This document shows, one piece after another, positions 1 to 10,038 of a DNA stretch of 64,000 nt. The DNA comes from Flavobacterium daejeonense DSM 17708. GTDB lineage: Bacteria > Bacteroidota > Bacteroidia > Flavobacteriales > Flavobacteriaceae. The DNA lies in NCBI RefSeq assembly GCF_000425425.1, contig NZ_AUDK01000011.1, forward strand, positions 1 to 64,000, read 5' to 3'. Each line of letters opens with the position of its first letter. Position 1 is the first letter of the stretch. The position numbers were made by a program, and so were the translations under genes. The notes beneath the pieces are model-generated. The model saw nothing but the letters and a program-made list of their open reading frames with translations. It did not search any database and had not been told where the DNA came from.

Positions 1-297
1 CCCCAATAGTTTCATCAATCTTAAAACGGTTTTATGATTGATAACGATTCCTTTGTTTTGAAGTTCATCGGTTATTCGTCTATAACCATAACGTCCTTTA
101 TGTCGTTGATAAATAGTTTTAATCAACTCTTTAATCTTTTTATATTTATCAGGTAATCGGCTTTGTTTTTGATGATAATAAAAACTACTTCGTGCCATAT
201 TTGTTAGATCTAGAAGCAATTCTAAATCAAATTTATGCCTTAACTCTATTATGGCTTGGGATTTCTCCTGGCTTGAATTAAGGCTTGTAACTTTTTT
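1..297 (-). CDS. IS3-family transposase OrfB, partial (frameshifted continuation of OrfA)
   Basis: This is the N-terminal part of the DDE transposase, open to the window edge. It lies in the -1 frame relative to orfA and contains the HTH_21-type stretch ending in RYGYRRITDELQNKG, which is typical of IS150-like OrfB. The minus-strand heptamer A AAA AAG (291-297) sits in the orfA frame just before the overlap and is a standard -1 slippery site, so the active product is expected to be an OrfAB fusion. No convincing independent start codon was seen. The DDE catalytic core is outside the window. Confidence 0.85.
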
Positions 298-764
298 AGC
301 AATTCATTCTCACAACGAAGTCTTTCGTTTTCTTTTAAAAGTTCTTCTTCTCTTGTTAAAGGTTTGTTTGGTTTGCTTTTTTTACGTTTATCACTCATAG
401 AAATTGGTCTGCCTTTTTGTTTTGGTTCTAAGCCTTTTATTCCAAAGTTAGCAAAATCTTTTTTCCATTTTAAAACAATGGAAATATCAGGAATATTAAA
501 CCTAACACTAGCTCTTAATAATGAAAGAGATTCTTTTTCTATAGCTGTAACCACTTTTAATTTAAATTCAGAGGAATAACTTTGATTCATTCGTGGCAAT
601 AAACCTATTTCGCCATAAGTCTTGTAAAAACTGACCCATTTACGAATATTCCATCTCGGAATCTGCTTCAATTTTGAAACATATCCATCCGTATAATGTT
701 TCTTTAAAACTAATTCTACGCATTCTAATTTAAATGCATAATCATACTTTACTTTTCTTTCCAT
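249..764 (-). CDS. IS3-family transposase OrfA (helix-turn-helix protein)
   Basis: This 171-residue protein is the DNA-binding partner of the transposase. It has two winged or homeodomain-like helix-turn-helix segments (about residues 8-55 and 65-115). A basic linker follows, then a C-terminal leucine-rich coiled coil (about 137-163, heptads around ELLKENERLRCENELLKKL) of the kind used for OrfA/OrfAB multimerisation. The start codon lies 18 bp inside the terminal repeat region. The 3' end overlaps orfB, with the A6G slippery run at 291-297. The gene appears intact. Confidence 0.9.
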   Translation of the reverse strand: MERKVKYDYAFKLECVELVLKKHYTDGYVSKLKQIPRWNIRKWVSFYKTYGEIGLLPRMNQSYSSEFKLKVVTAIEKESLSLLRASVRFNIPDISIVLKWKKDFANFGIKGLEPKQKGRPISMSDKRKKSKPNKPLTREEELLKENERLRCENELLKKLQALIQARRNPKP

Positions 765-844
765 AAAAAATGCCTCAAATAGTGTCTAACTTTTTGGGGC
801 ATGTTCATAATCAAAGATGGCTTTGGATGTTGTTTTACAACAAC

Positions 845-2119
845 TTATTTTTTCATTTTAGCTTTGATAGCATTTTTTTCTGCTGTCATTTCTAAAGCTC
901 CATACACTCCTGAAAGTGTTTTAGCTATATCCTGATTCTCCGGATCCAACTCGTATGCTTTTTTCAAATAAGGTAAAGTACTTCTAAACAGGTCTTCTCT
1001 TTTCTTTTTCAAAACATCGTAACGTTTCATTTCTTTATCAGAAGTACCTAATTTATTCATCTCTTCAATAAGTGGTTTTTCGTTTTGTAATTTCAAAACC
1101 GCTAAATTGATGTAAGCGTTGATATAATCGGGTTTTAATTCAATCGCTCTTTTATAATACTTCTCAGCTTCTTCATTACTGTTATTATTCGAAGCGATAA
1201 CTCCTAAATTATAAACTAATCCTGCATCATTTGGATTTTTAGCCAAAACTTCGGTAATAATTTCTTTGTACTTATCAAAATCTTTGGTTTGCAAGTACAA
1301 ATTTGCTTCAGTCAATTTTAAAGATGAATCATCCGGATTTGCTTTTACAGCATCAGCTACTGCTTTTTTAGCCTCAGCAATTTGTCCTTTATCAACCAAA
1401 ATCAAAGCCATATTTTTGTAGATTTCACCTCTTTTTGAAGGGATCTCTTCAGTTCTTGGCTTTTCATGAGTTCCTAATTTAACCGCTCTGTCTCTTTCAG
1501 CAGCAGAAACAAAACCTACTTCCTGTCCGTTAACTTTACTTACCGCTAAATATTCAGTCCCTTTTCCTGAATAATTTAGTTTTTTTAGCTCCGAATACAA
1601 TTCCATTGCTTTATCATAATCTTTAGCACTTACATAAGTAGAAGCCGCATAATAAAGATTGATTGTATCATTTCTATCTAGCAAATAAGCTTCGTATAAT
1701 TTTTGAGCCCCTTCCATATTATTATTAGCCTTAGTTGCCTCTACTCCGCTATTAATCAACAAACCTTTGATTCGGGCAATTGAGGTAGCTGCCTGAGCAG
1801 AATACTTCGCTTTTCCGGAAGCTTTTTCGTTAGCAATCAATTCTTTATAAGTATCTGCCGCTAATTTCATATTAGCATCAGTATCTACTTTTTTCTCCAC
1901 AAAATCCATATAGGCATTTCCTTTCAAGAAAAGAGCCTGTGCTTTTTCTTCTTCAGAAGCATTAGCTATTACCGGTTCAGCCGCTTTTAAAACAGCTAAA
2001 ACTTCTTTCATATCACCTGCTTTCGCTGCTTTATCTGCCGCTCTTAATTCTTTTTTCTGTGCAAAAGTTGCCACAGATAATAATAAAGCCGATGATAACA
2101 TTATAAACTTACTATTCAT
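845..2119 (-). CDS. Secreted tetratricopeptide-repeat protein
   Basis: A 424-residue protein with an N-terminal signal peptide (about 1-20, ending ATFAQ) followed by helical repeats. Clear TPR units lie around residues 235-345, for example the stretch with NPNDAGLVYNLGVIASNNNSN and the following EEAEKYYKRAIELKPDYINA. It is probably periplasmic or surface-associated and acts as a protein-protein scaffold; no enzymatic motif is visible. It starts 45 bp downstream of gyrA on the same strand, so the two are likely co-transcribed. This gyrA-TPR order is common in Flavobacteria. The specific role is unknown. Confidence 0.85.
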   Translation of the reverse strand: MNSKFIMLSSALLLSVATFAQKKELRAADKAAKAGDMKEVLAVLKAAEPVIANASEEEKAQALFLKGNAYMDFVEKKVDTDANMKLAADTYKELIANEKASGKAKYSAQAATSIARIKGLLINSGVEATKANNNMEGAQKLYEAYLLDRNDTINLYYAASTYVSAKDYDKAMELYSELKKLNYSGKGTEYLAVSKVNGQEVGFVSAAERDRAVKLGTHEKPRTEEIPSKRGEIYKNMALILVDKGQIAEAKKAVADAVKANPDDSSLKLTEANLYLQTKDFDKYKEIITEVLAKNPNDAGLVYNLGVIASNNNSNEEAEKYYKRAIELKPDYINAYINLAVLKLQNEKPLIEEMNKLGTSDKEMKRYDVLKKKREDLFRSTLPYLKKAYELDPENQDIAKTLSGVYGALEMTAEKNAIKAKMKK

Positions 2120-2164
2120 AATTGTTCCTTTTTAATATTTATAATTTTTATTTTGATTCTAAAT

Positions 2165-4810
2165 TTATACTTCATCGTCGTCATCGGAATCATCAGCTTC
2201 ATCATCAGGAGCCTCATCTTCCTCTTCGTCGTCTTCGTCTTCAGTTGAGCCGTCATCTTCTAAAACCTCTAAAACAGGTTTCACTCTTTCGATAGATTCC
2301 CCTTGAACCACATTACCTTCTTCATCTACAACCACTTCTTCCTCATCGTCTTTCATAACTTTAGCAACTGCCGCGATAGAATCGTTTCCTTTCAGGTTAA
2401 TTAATTTAACCCCCTGAGTAGCACGTCCCATCACTCTTAAATCTTCAATTGCCATTCTGATCGTCAATCCGGATTTATTGATAATCATCAAATCATCAGC
2501 ATCGGTAACCGCAGAAATCGAAATCAAACTTCCTGTTTTTTCGGTAATATTAAGTGTTTTAACACCTTTTCCTCCACGGTTTGTGATTCTGTAAACATCT
2601 ACACCATCATCTTCAACTAATTTGGTACGTTTACCGTATCCATTTTCTGTAACTACCAAAATTTGAGAATCGCTTATCGCATCTTTATCCACAGTAACCA
2701 TACCAATTACCTCATCCGATTCATCTTTTAAGCTAATTCCGCGTACTCCGGAAGCAGTTCTTCCCATCGGACGGGTTTTAGTTTCTTCAAAACGAACTAA
2801 CTTACCAGATTTAACAGCGATGATAATTTGGCTTTCTCCGTTTGTTAATTCAGCACCTATTAATTCATCACCTTCTTTAATAGTAATTGCAGCAACTCCA
2901 TTAGCTCTTGGTTTAGAATATTTCTCTAAAGAAGTTTTCTTAACCTGACCTTGCTTAGTCACCATTACTAAATTGTGGGTCTTAATATAATCCTGATCTT
3001 TTAAATCCTGAGTACAAATAAATGCTTTTACCTTATCGTCACTTTCGATGTTAATCAAATTCTGGATTGCTCTACCCTTAGCAGTTTTAGTTCCTTCCGG
3101 AATTTCATAAACACGCATCCAGAAACATTTTCCTTTTTGAGTAAAGAACATCATATATTGGTGATTCGTTGCCACAAACATGTGCTCTAAGAAATCCTGA
3201 TCTCTGGTTCCGGCACTTTTTTGACCAACACCACCTCTGTTTTGCGTTTTGTACTCCGATAAATTCGTACGTTTAATGTATCCCGCATGAGAAATAGTAA
3301 TTACCACATTTTCATCGGCAATCAAATCTTCGATACTTACATCTCCGCCTGAATATTCAATAGAAGAACGACGCTCATCACCGTATTTATCACGGATTTC
3401 GATTAATTCTTCTTTAATTAAATCGGTTCTTAAATTTACGTCGGCTAATAAAGCTTTCAGGTGATCAATTAACTTCATCAACTCTTCATACTCAGCTCGT
3501 AATTTATCCTGCTCCAGACCTGTTAACTGACGCAAACGCATCTCCACAATCGCACGAGCCTGAATATCGGTCAATTTAAATCTTTCGATTAATTTTTCAC
3601 GGGCTTCTTCGGTATTTTTCGAACCTCTGATTAATGCAATTACTTCGTCAATATTATCCGAAGCAATAATCAAACCTTCTAAAATATGTGCTCTTTCTTC
3701 GGCTTTACGTAATTCAAATTGTGTTCGGCGAATTACCACATCGTGACGGTGCTCTACGAAATAATGAATCAAATCTTTCAGATTCAACATTTGCGGACGT
3801 CCTTTTACCAAAGCAATATTGTTTACACTGAAAGAAGATTGTAATTGTGTAAACTTAAATAAGGTATTCAAAACTACATTTGGCGTAGCATCACGTTTCA
3901 AAATATAAACGATACGCATACCATTTCTATCCGATTCGTCACGAATATTAACAATACCTTCAATCTTTTTCTCGTTAACTAAATCAGCAGTACGTTTAAT
4001 CATATCTGCTTTGTTAACCTGATAAGGAATTTCAGTTACTACAATACACTCTCTTCCGTCAACTTCTTCAAAAACAACTTTAGCACGCATTACCACACGC
4101 CCTCTACCTGTTTTAAAAGCTTCACGAACTCCCTCATAACCATAGATTACACCTCCGGTTGGGAAATCAGGAGCTTTAATATGTGTCATTAACTCATCGA
4201 TTTCAATTTCATTGTTATCGATATAAGCCAAGGTTCCGTTTACAACTTCAGTAAGGTTATGAGGTGGCATATTAGTTGCCATACCTACTGCAATTCCTGT
4301 AGCTCCATTTACTAATAAAGTAGGAACACGTGTAGGCATTACTTTTGGCTCATATAATGTATCATCAAAATTCAGCTGAAAATCAACAGTTTCTTTTTCG
4401 ATATCAGCCAGGATTTCTTCTGAAATCTTTTTCATTCTGGCCTCGGTATAACGCATTGCAGCCGGACTATCACCGTCAACAGAACCAAAGTTACCCTGAC
4501 CATCAACTAATAAATAACGCATACTCCACTCCTGCGCCATACGCACCATCGTGTCATATACCGAAGTATCTCCGTGAGGGTGATACTTTCCTAAAACTTC
4601 CCCAACAATTCTTGCTGATTTTTTATGAGCAGATCTTGAAGTTACTCCTAAATCATACATCCCATAAAGTACTCTTCGATGTACCGGCTTCAAACCATCT
4701 CTAACATCAGGAAGCGCTCTGGATACAATTACCGACATTGAATAATCAATGTAAGCTGATTTCATTTCATCTTCTATGTTAATAGGAATTAACTTTTCTC
4801 CTTCAGACAT
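2165..4810 (-). CDS. gyrA: DNA gyrase subunit A
   Basis: This 881-residue protein is the breakage-reunion subunit of DNA gyrase. The catalytic tyrosine is Tyr121 in the motif [10 protein letters not shown] (equivalent to Tyr122 in E. coli). The quinolone-resistance region reads [10 protein letters not shown] (77-86), with Thr82 at the position of E. coli Ser83 and Asp86 at that of Asp87. A GyrA-box-like QNRGGVG lies near residue 520, at the start of the beta-pinwheel C-terminal domain. The protein ends in a long Asp/Glu tail from about residue 820. Length and domain order are normal for GyrA rather than ParC. Confidence 0.97.
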   Translation of the reverse strand: MSEGEKLIPINIEDEMKSAYIDYSMSVIVSRALPDVRDGLKPVHRRVLYGMYDLGVTSRSAHKKSARIVGEVLGKYHPHGDTSVYDTMVRMAQEWSMRYLLVDGQGNFGSVDGDSPAAMRYTEARMKKISEEILADIEKETVDFQLNFDDTLYEPKVMPTRVPTLLVNGATGIAVGMATNMPPHNLTEVVNGTLAYIDNNEIEIDELMTHIKAPDFPTGGVIYGYEGVREAFKTGRGRVVMRAKVVFEEVDGRECIVVTEIPYQVNKADMIKRTADLVNEKKIEGIVNIRDESDRNGMRIVYILKRDATPNVVLNTLFKFTQLQSSFSVNNIALVKGRPQMLNLKDLIHYFVEHRHDVVIRRTQFELRKAEERAHILEGLIIASDNIDEVIALIRGSKNTEEAREKLIERFKLTDIQARAIVEMRLRQLTGLEQDKLRAEYEELMKLIDHLKALLADVNLRTDLIKEELIEIRDKYGDERRSSIEYSGGDVSIEDLIADENVVITISHAGYIKRTNLSEYKTQNRGGVGQKSAGTRDQDFLEHMFVATNHQYMMFFTQKGKCFWMRVYEIPEGTKTAKGRAIQNLINIESDDKVKAFICTQDLKDQDYIKTHNLVMVTKQGQVKKTSLEKYSKPRANGVAAITIKEGDELIGAELTNGESQIIIAVKSGKLVRFEETKTRPMGRTASGVRGISLKDESDEVIGMVTVDKDAISDSQILVVTENGYGKRTKLVEDDGVDVYRITNRGGKGVKTLNITEKTGSLISISAVTDADDLMIINKSGLTIRMAIEDLRVMGRATQGVKLINLKGNDSIAAVAKVMKDDEEEVVVDEEGNVVQGESIERVKPVLEVLEDDGSTEDEDDEEEDEAPDDEADDSDDDDEV

Positions 4811-5013
4811 AAGTTGTTATATTAATTAATTATTTTCGTTTCAAAACGTGCCAATATACGGATTTTTGAAATTTTTAAAAGCTTTTCCTCGTACTAATTT
4901 CAAAGATTTATTAACAAACAAAGCTCCACTTTTGTTTACTATTTTAAAGAAAAAAACAAGCATTTTTCTCATTTTTTTCGTCAATTAGCTGACATAAGTA
5001 CTTAGGTATGGTT

Positions 5014-5045
5014 TTTGTTTTTCAATTAACAATTCACTAAATTTA
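5014..5045 (+). promoter_or_regulatory. Putative clpC promoter
   Basis: TTTG (5014-5017) and TAAATTTA (5038-5045) are separated by 20 bp, close to the Bacteroidota -33/-7 pattern TTTG...TAnnTTTG except that the last base is A. The clpC start codon follows 20 bp further on. No other good candidate lies in the 255-bp divergent gap between gyrA and clpC. Confidence 0.45.
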
Positions 5046-5065
5046 CAATACTAGAAATAAATATT

Positions 5066-7615
5066 ATGGATGACAATTTTTCACCAAGAGTAAAAGATGT
5101 TATTACCTACAGTAAAGAAGAAGCTTTACGACTAGGTCATGACTTCATTGGGACAGAACACTTGATGCTTGGTATCCTTAGAGATGGTAATGGTAAAGCA
5201 ATACAGATATTAAACAACTTATCTATAGACCTGGATCATTTACGCAGAAAGGTAGAAATCCTAAGCCCTGCAATCCCCGGAATAGATAGTAATTTAGAAA
5301 AGAAAAACCTGCATTTGACCCGCCAGGCGGAGCGTGCTTTAAAAACAACCTTTCTGGAGGCTAAGGTTTTCCAAAGCCCTTCAGTAAGCACAGCACACCT
5401 GTTACTATGTATTTTAAGAAACGAAAATGACCCAACAACCAAGCTACTCAATAAACTAAAAATAGATTATGACGTAGCCAAAGAACAATATTTGAATATG
5501 ACACCAAACGAAGAAGAATTCTTAGAAAACTTACCAAGAGCAACAGACTCTTATAATGACGATTTAGGACAAGATGACAGTCTCAAAGAAGGCAATTTCA
5601 ACAACCCTGCTAATAAGTCCAATAAAAAATCTAAAACCCCTGTTTTAGACAATTTTGGTAGAGATTTGACCGAAATGGCCGAAGAAGGAAAACTGGATCC
5701 TGTGGTGGGACGCGAAAAAGAAATTGAACGCGTTTGCCAAATTTTGAGCCGTCGCAAAAAAAACAATCCTTTATTAATAGGAGAACCAGGAGTGGGTAAA
5801 TCAGCTATTGCCGAAGGTTTAGCTTTGCGCATTATCCAAAAAAAAGTTTCCAGGATTCTTTTTAACAAGCGTGTAGTTACTTTAGATCTGGCAAGTTTAG
5901 TTGCCGGAACCAAATACCGAGGACAGTTTGAAGAACGCATGAAAGCCGTGATGAACGAATTAGAAAAAAATGACGACATCATTCTTTTCATTGACGAAAT
6001 TCACACCATTGTAGGAGCAGGCGGAGCTACAGGCTCTTTAGACGCTTCTAATATGTTCAAACCTGCCTTAGCCAGAGGTGAAATCCAATGCATTGGAGCT
6101 ACCACTTTGGACGAGTACAGACAATACATTGAAAAAGACGGCGCTTTAGAAAGACGTTTTCAAAAAATTATTGTGGAACCTACTTCTGTAGAAGAAACAA
6201 TTACTATTTTGAACAATGTTAAAAACAAATATGAGGATCACCACAATGTAACCTATACACCCGAAGCAATTGAGGCCTGTGTTAAATTAACTAACCGATA
6301 CATGTCGGAGCGTTTTTTACCAGACAAAGCTATTGATGCAATGGATGAGGCAGGTTCTCGCGTACACATTACCAACATTGAAGTTCCTAAGAAAATATTA
6401 GACTTAGAACGTCAATTGGAAGACATCAGAGAATTAAAAAATGCTGTTGTTAAGAAACAAAAATACGAGGAGGCCGCTAAACTACGTGATGACGAAAAAC
6501 GTCTTGAAAAAGATTTAGCTATCGCTCAGGAACAATGGGAAGAAGATGCAAAAAGCAACCGAATTCAGGTAACTGAAGACAATGTTGCCGATGTCGTTTC
6601 GATGATGACCGGAATTCCGGTAAATCGTATTGCACAAACAGAAAGCAATAAATTAGCTAAATTACCGGAACTTATCGAAAGTAAAGTTATTGGTCAAAAA
6701 GAAGCCGTAATCAAAATTGCCCGTTCTATTCAAAGAAACCGTGCCGGATTAAAAGATCCTAATCGTCCAATTGGTTCGTTTATTTTCTTAGGTCAAACAG
6801 GAGTTGGTAAAACGCAATTAGCCAAAGTTTTAGCCAAAGAATTATTCGATTCTGAAGATGCTTTGGTTCGAATTGACATGAGTGAATACATGGAGAAATT
6901 TGCTATCTCTCGTTTAATTGGAGCACCTCCGGGATACGTAGGATACGAAGAAGGTGGACAATTGACTGAAAAAGTTCGCAGAAAACCGTATGCAGTTGTT
7001 CTTTTGGATGAAATCGAAAAAGCACATCCGGACGTATTTAATATGCTGTTACAAGTATTAGACGACGGATTCTTAACAGATAGTTTAGGTAGAAAAATCG
7101 ACTTTAAAAACACCATTATCATTATGACTTCTAACGTAGGAGCCAGACAATTAAAAGATTTTGGTCAGGGAGTAGGTTTTGGAACCGCTGCTAAAGTAGC
7201 TCAGGCTGATGACAATTCAAAAAGCATCATTGAAAACGCTTTGAAGAAAACTTTTGCACCTGAATTCTTAAACCGAATTGACGATGTAATTGTATTCAAC
7301 ACTTTAGAAAAACACGATATTGATTTAATTATCGAAATTGAATTGAAAAAACTATACGCCCGAATCGCAGATTTAGGCTACATTTTAAAATTATCTGATA
7401 AAGCCAAAGCTTTCATCGCCGACAAAGGTTTCGACAAACAATTTGGAGCCAGACCTCTAAAAAGAGCGATCCAAAAATATGTTGAAGACGCTTTAGCCGA
7501 AGAAATCATTACTTCAAAAATTGCCGCCGGAGACGAAATTTTTATGGATATAGAAGACGGTTCACAAGAATTAAGTGTAAAAATTAACAAAGCAGGAGAA
7601 ACAACTAATTTATAA
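5066..7615 (+). CDS. clpC: ClpC-type AAA+ unfoldase (ClpA/ClpB family)
   Basis: This 849-residue protein is a protein-unfolding ATPase that feeds substrates to ClpP. Order of domains: ClpN double repeat (1-140); AAA1 with Walker A GEPGVGKS (239-246) and Walker B LFIDEIH; a short middle region with a UVR motif (about 450-485, [18 protein letters not shown]); AAA2 with Walker A GQTGVGKT (576-583); then the D2-small domain. The UVR motif and short middle domain separate it from ClpB. The VGF tripeptide (703-705) matches the ClpP-docking loop, so it should partner ClpP. It is transcribed alone and followed by a strong terminator. Confidence 0.95.
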   Translation: MDDNFSPRVKDVITYSKEEALRLGHDFIGTEHLMLGILRDGNGKAIQILNNLSIDLDHLRRKVEILSPAIPGIDSNLEKKNLHLTRQAERALKTTFLEAKVFQSPSVSTAHLLLCILRNENDPTTKLLNKLKIDYDVAKEQYLNMTPNEEEFLENLPRATDSYNDDLGQDDSLKEGNFNNPANKSNKKSKTPVLDNFGRDLTEMAEEGKLDPVVGREKEIERVCQILSRRKKNNPLLIGEPGVGKSAIAEGLALRIIQKKVSRILFNKRVVTLDLASLVAGTKYRGQFEERMKAVMNELEKNDDIILFIDEIHTIVGAGGATGSLDASNMFKPALARGEIQCIGATTLDEYRQYIEKDGALERRFQKIIVEPTSVEETITILNNVKNKYEDHHNVTYTPEAIEACVKLTNRYMSERFLPDKAIDAMDEAGSRVHITNIEVPKKILDLERQLEDIRELKNAVVKKQKYEEAAKLRDDEKRLEKDLAIAQEQWEEDAKSNRIQVTEDNVADVVSMMTGIPVNRIAQTESNKLAKLPELIESKVIGQKEAVIKIARSIQRNRAGLKDPNRPIGSFIFLGQTGVGKTQLAKVLAKELFDSEDALVRIDMSEYMEKFAISRLIGAPPGYVGYEEGGQLTEKVRRKPYAVVLLDEIEKAHPDVFNMLLQVLDDGFLTDSLGRKIDFKNTIIIMTSNVGARQLKDFGQGVGFGTAAKVAQADDNSKSIIENALKKTFAPEFLNRIDDVIVFNTLEKHDIDLIIEIELKKLYARIADLGYILKLSDKAKAFIADKGFDKQFGARPLKRAIQKYVEDALAEEIITSKIAAGDEIFMDIEDGSQELSVKINKAGETTNL

Positions 7616-7637
7616 CAAACTGCTATCCTTTTTATTA

Positions 7638-7680
7638 ATAAACCCGTTACGTTTTCATAACCTAACGGGTTTATTCTTTT
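7638..7680 (+). terminator. Rho-independent terminator after clpC
   Basis: A perfect 12-bp stem, ATAAACCCGTTA (7638-7649) against TAACGGGTTTAT (7663-7674), has a 13-nt loop and is followed by TCTTTT. It begins 22 bp after the clpC stop codon. Confidence 0.85.
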
Positions 7681-7760
7681 AACACAATTTCCTTTCATTT
7701 CAATAACAAATAACTACTTTTGACGTTTATAAAAATTCCATCAATTCAATAAAAAGCAAA

Positions 7761-9149
7761 ATGAATAAAGTAATAGTCGGTAGCGAAGAATGGTGTTCTT
7801 TTCCAGAATTAGACATTCCAATCATTAAAGCCAGAGTCGATTCAGGAGCTAAAACTTCTGCCTTGCATGCTATCAACATTGCTCCGTTCACCAAAAATGA
7901 TTCTAACTGGGTTAAATTTGACATTAACCCAATACAAAACAATTCCAAAACCATTATCCATTGCGAAGCTCCGCTAATCGACAAAAGAGTCGTAAAAAGC
8001 TCCAGCGGATTTCGCGAACAGCGCTTTGTTATCCAAACCAATTTAAAAATTGGCGAATCGAGTTGGCCAATAGAAATGACTCTGACCAACAGAGACACGA
8101 TGGGATTCCGAATGCTGCTAGGGCGCGAAGCCATGAGCGGAAGGATTCTGGTTGATCCGGAACAACAATTTTTGCTTGGACAACCTACTAACGACAATCT
8201 TAAAGAGATTTATAAAAATTCAGAAAAAGCCCCAAGCGGCTTGCGTATTGGTTTACTAGCCAGCAATCCTGAATTGTACAGCAACAAACGAATTATGGAG
8301 GCCGGCGAAATGCGCGGTCACGAAATGCATTTTCTAAACATCAAAGAATGCTATATCAAGCTTGACGCTAAAAAACCGGAAATCCATTATCGTGGCGGGA
8401 AAATTCTGAATCAATTTGACGCCATTATCCCCAGAATTCGTCCAAGCATAACTTTTTACGGCTGTTCCTTAACGCGTCAATTTGAAGCACTGAATGTCTT
8501 TTGCTTAAATTCATCAACCGCCATTACCCAATCCAGAGATAAACTTTTTTCCCTGCAATTATTACTACAAAGCGGAATCGGAATCCCAACCACCGGATTT
8601 GCCAATTCTCCGCTGGACACCGACGATTTGATAAAGATGGTAGGCGGTTCTCCGCTAATCATCAAATTACTGGAAGGAACTCAGGGAAAAGGAGTCGTTT
8701 TAGCCGAAACCAAAAAAGCCGCCGAAAGTGTTATCAACGCTTTTAAAAGTTTAAATGCCAACATTCTGGTTCAGGAATTCATCAAAGAGGCAAACGGAAA
8801 AGACATTCGCTGTTTTGTAATCGACGGAAAAGTCGTTGCTTCTATTCAGCGTGAAGCCATGCCGGGAGAATTCAGAGCCAATATTCATCTTGGCGGAACT
8901 GCTTCGGTAATTAAAGCTACTTCTGAAGAAAAGAAAATCGCTATTAAAGCCGCCAAAGCGATGGATTTAAAAGTAGCCGGTGTGGATATTATTCGCTCTT
9001 CAAAAGGCCCTTTGTTATTAGAAGTAAATTCCTCCCCGGGACTGGAAGGAATCGAAACAGCAACTCACAAAGATATTGCCGGAGAAATGATTAAAGCAAT
9101 TGAAAAAAACTTTAAATTAGAATCTAATGCTAAGCCGAAAGAACTATAA
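7761..9149 (+). CDS. rimK: RimB-RimK fusion: retropepsin-like protease domain plus ATP-grasp glutamate ligase
   Basis: A 462-residue protein with two parts. Residues 1-140 match the ATP-dependent zinc protease/RimB family, with the aspartic protease-like motif D27-S-G-A-K. Residues 150-450 are a RimK-type ATP-grasp ligase, with the nucleotide-binding stretch [13 protein letters not shown] (about 298-310) and the metal-binding end [12 protein letters not shown]. RimK adds glutamate to the C-terminus of ribosomal protein S6, and in Pseudomonas a separate RimB trims it. The fusion would combine both activities in one chain. The substrate here is inferred. Its 3' end overlaps the convergent EamA gene by 20 bp. 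Confidence 0.85.
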   Translation: MNKVIVGSEEWCSFPELDIPIIKARVDSGAKTSALHAINIAPFTKNDSNWVKFDINPIQNNSKTIIHCEAPLIDKRVVKSSSGFREQRFVIQTNLKIGESSWPIEMTLTNRDTMGFRMLLGREAMSGRILVDPEQQFLLGQPTNDNLKEIYKNSEKAPSGLRIGLLASNPELYSNKRIMEAGEMRGHEMHFLNIKECYIKLDAKKPEIHYRGGKILNQFDAIIPRIRPSITFYGCSLTRQFEALNVFCLNSSTAITQSRDKLFSLQLLLQSGIGIPTTGFANSPLDTDDLIKMVGGSPLIIKLLEGTQGKGVVLAETKKAAESVINAFKSLNANILVQEFIKEANGKDIRCFVIDGKVVASIQREAMPGEFRANIHLGGTASVIKATSEEKKIAIKAAKAMDLKVAGVDIIRSSKGPLLLEVNSSPGLEGIETATHKDIAGEMIKAIEKNFKLESNAKPKEL

Positions 9150-9978
9150 AAGCAATTGAAAATAATGCTAAAACAAGTCCGAAGTAATTCAGCTTTGATA
9201 ATTTTTCTTTAAAAACAATCACTCCTACCAAACTTCCCAACAAAATTACTCCCATATTCATCCCTGCAAAAACAGTGGATGGATGAGAGGAATATATTTG
9301 ATGTGCTTTTAAATAAAACAATATATTCCCAAAGTTAAAGCAACCAACAAAGAAACCAAAAAGCAAATTTTTAGCTTCAAAACCAATTCCTAATCGCAGT
9401 TTTTCATACAACACCACTGCAAACATTAAAAACAACGCAATTCCAAAAATCAAAAATAACGAAGTAGTATAAGGAATCGCTGCAAAAGCCGCTACTTTTT
9501 TGAATAAAACATCAATTAAACCAAAGCCTAAAAAAACCAAAACCGGATATTTTAAAGCTCTGTTTTGATTATCGGATGTTTTATTCAAAACACAAAATAA
9601 AGCCGCAAAACCAATTCCGATTCCGATAAGCTTTACCAACACAAACTGTTCCCCAAAAAGCAACCAGGCTGCCAAAATAGACACAAACAAAGACAATCTT
9701 TGAGCCGCATCGGTTTTTACAATTCCAATATTTTTAATTGAAGCAATCAAAAACATAAAAACCACGGGCAACAAAATCCCTAAGCCGAGATAAAGAAAAA
9801 TCGGAATTTGGGTATTTACTGCTTTTAAATCAGGAGAAAAAACAACAACACAAAGTAGTAACGCAAAAACATAATTAAACAACACAATCTGCTTCGCATT
9901 GGTTTCCTTATTTCGGGCAATTTTAAAAATCACACCTACCGAAACACTGCAAATCACGCTCAATATCAAACACAACAT
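9130..9978 (-). CDS. EamA/DMT-family membrane permease
   Basis: A protein of about 282 residues made almost entirely of hydrophobic helices (about ten), laid out as two five-helix halves as in the drug/metabolite transporter superfamily. The substrate is unknown. An upstream ATG at 10011 would add 11 residues, but that codon lies inside the stem of the Pit operon terminator (10003-10028). I therefore prefer the ATG at 9978, which begins with the hydrophobic first helix ([15 protein letters not shown]). The gene is convergent with the rimK fusion and overlaps its end. Confidence 0.8.
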   Translation of the reverse strand: MLCLILSVICSVSVGVIFKIARNKETNAKQIVLFNYVFALLLCVVVFSPDLKAVNTQIPIFLYLGLGILLPVVFMFLIASIKNIGIVKTDAAQRLSLFVSILAAWLLFGEQFVLVKLIGIGIGFAALFCVLNKTSDNQNRALKYPVLVFLGFGLIDVLFKKVAAFAAIPYTTSLFLIFGIALFLMFAVVLYEKLRLGIGFEAKNLLFGFFVGCFNFGNILFYLKAHQIYSSHPSTVFAGMNMGVILLGSLVGVIVFKEKLSKLNYFGLVLALFSIAFIVLSA

Positions 9979-10002
9979 CAGACTAATTTTAGATAAAAAA
10001 AC

Positions 10003-10028
10003 AAAAGCCATTCAGACGAATGGCTTTT
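10003..10028 (-). terminator. Rho-independent terminator of the pit operon
   Basis: An 11-bp perfect stem, AAAAGCCATTC (10003-10013) with GAATGGCTTTT (10018-10028), has a 4-nt loop. On the minus strand it is followed by a T-rich run (TTTTGTTTTTTTATC). It starts 11 bp after the pit stop codon and includes the upstream candidate start codon of the next gene. Confidence 0.8.
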
Positions 10029-10038
10029 AGATTTTATT

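Larger units (their letters stand above)
1..801 (-). mobile_element. IS3-family (IS150-like) insertion sequence, truncated by the window edge
   Basis: The segment holds orfA (249-764) and the start of orfB (1-297), both on the minus strand. Upstream of orfA lies a terminal sequence that reads TGCCCCAAAAAGTTAGACAC on the minus strand (782-801), with the TG end typical of IS3-family elements. Base 802 onward is host DNA, 44 bp beyond the stop of the TPR gene. The other terminus and any target duplication are outside the window, so intactness cannot be judged. The two-orf layout and the slippery A6G run are seen directly; the family assignment is from family knowledge. Confidence 0.9.

Noticed and set aside
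4345..4704. 119-codon plus-strand ORF within gyrA
   Set aside because: It is antisense to a strongly conserved part of gyrA and reflects codon bias of the real gene.
5551..5991. 146-codon minus-strand ORF inside clpC
   Set aside because: Antisense shadow of the conserved AAA1 domain; no independent support.
7727..8197. 156-codon minus-strand ORF inside the rimK fusion gene
   Set aside because: Antisense to the RimB-like domain coding region, so a shadow.
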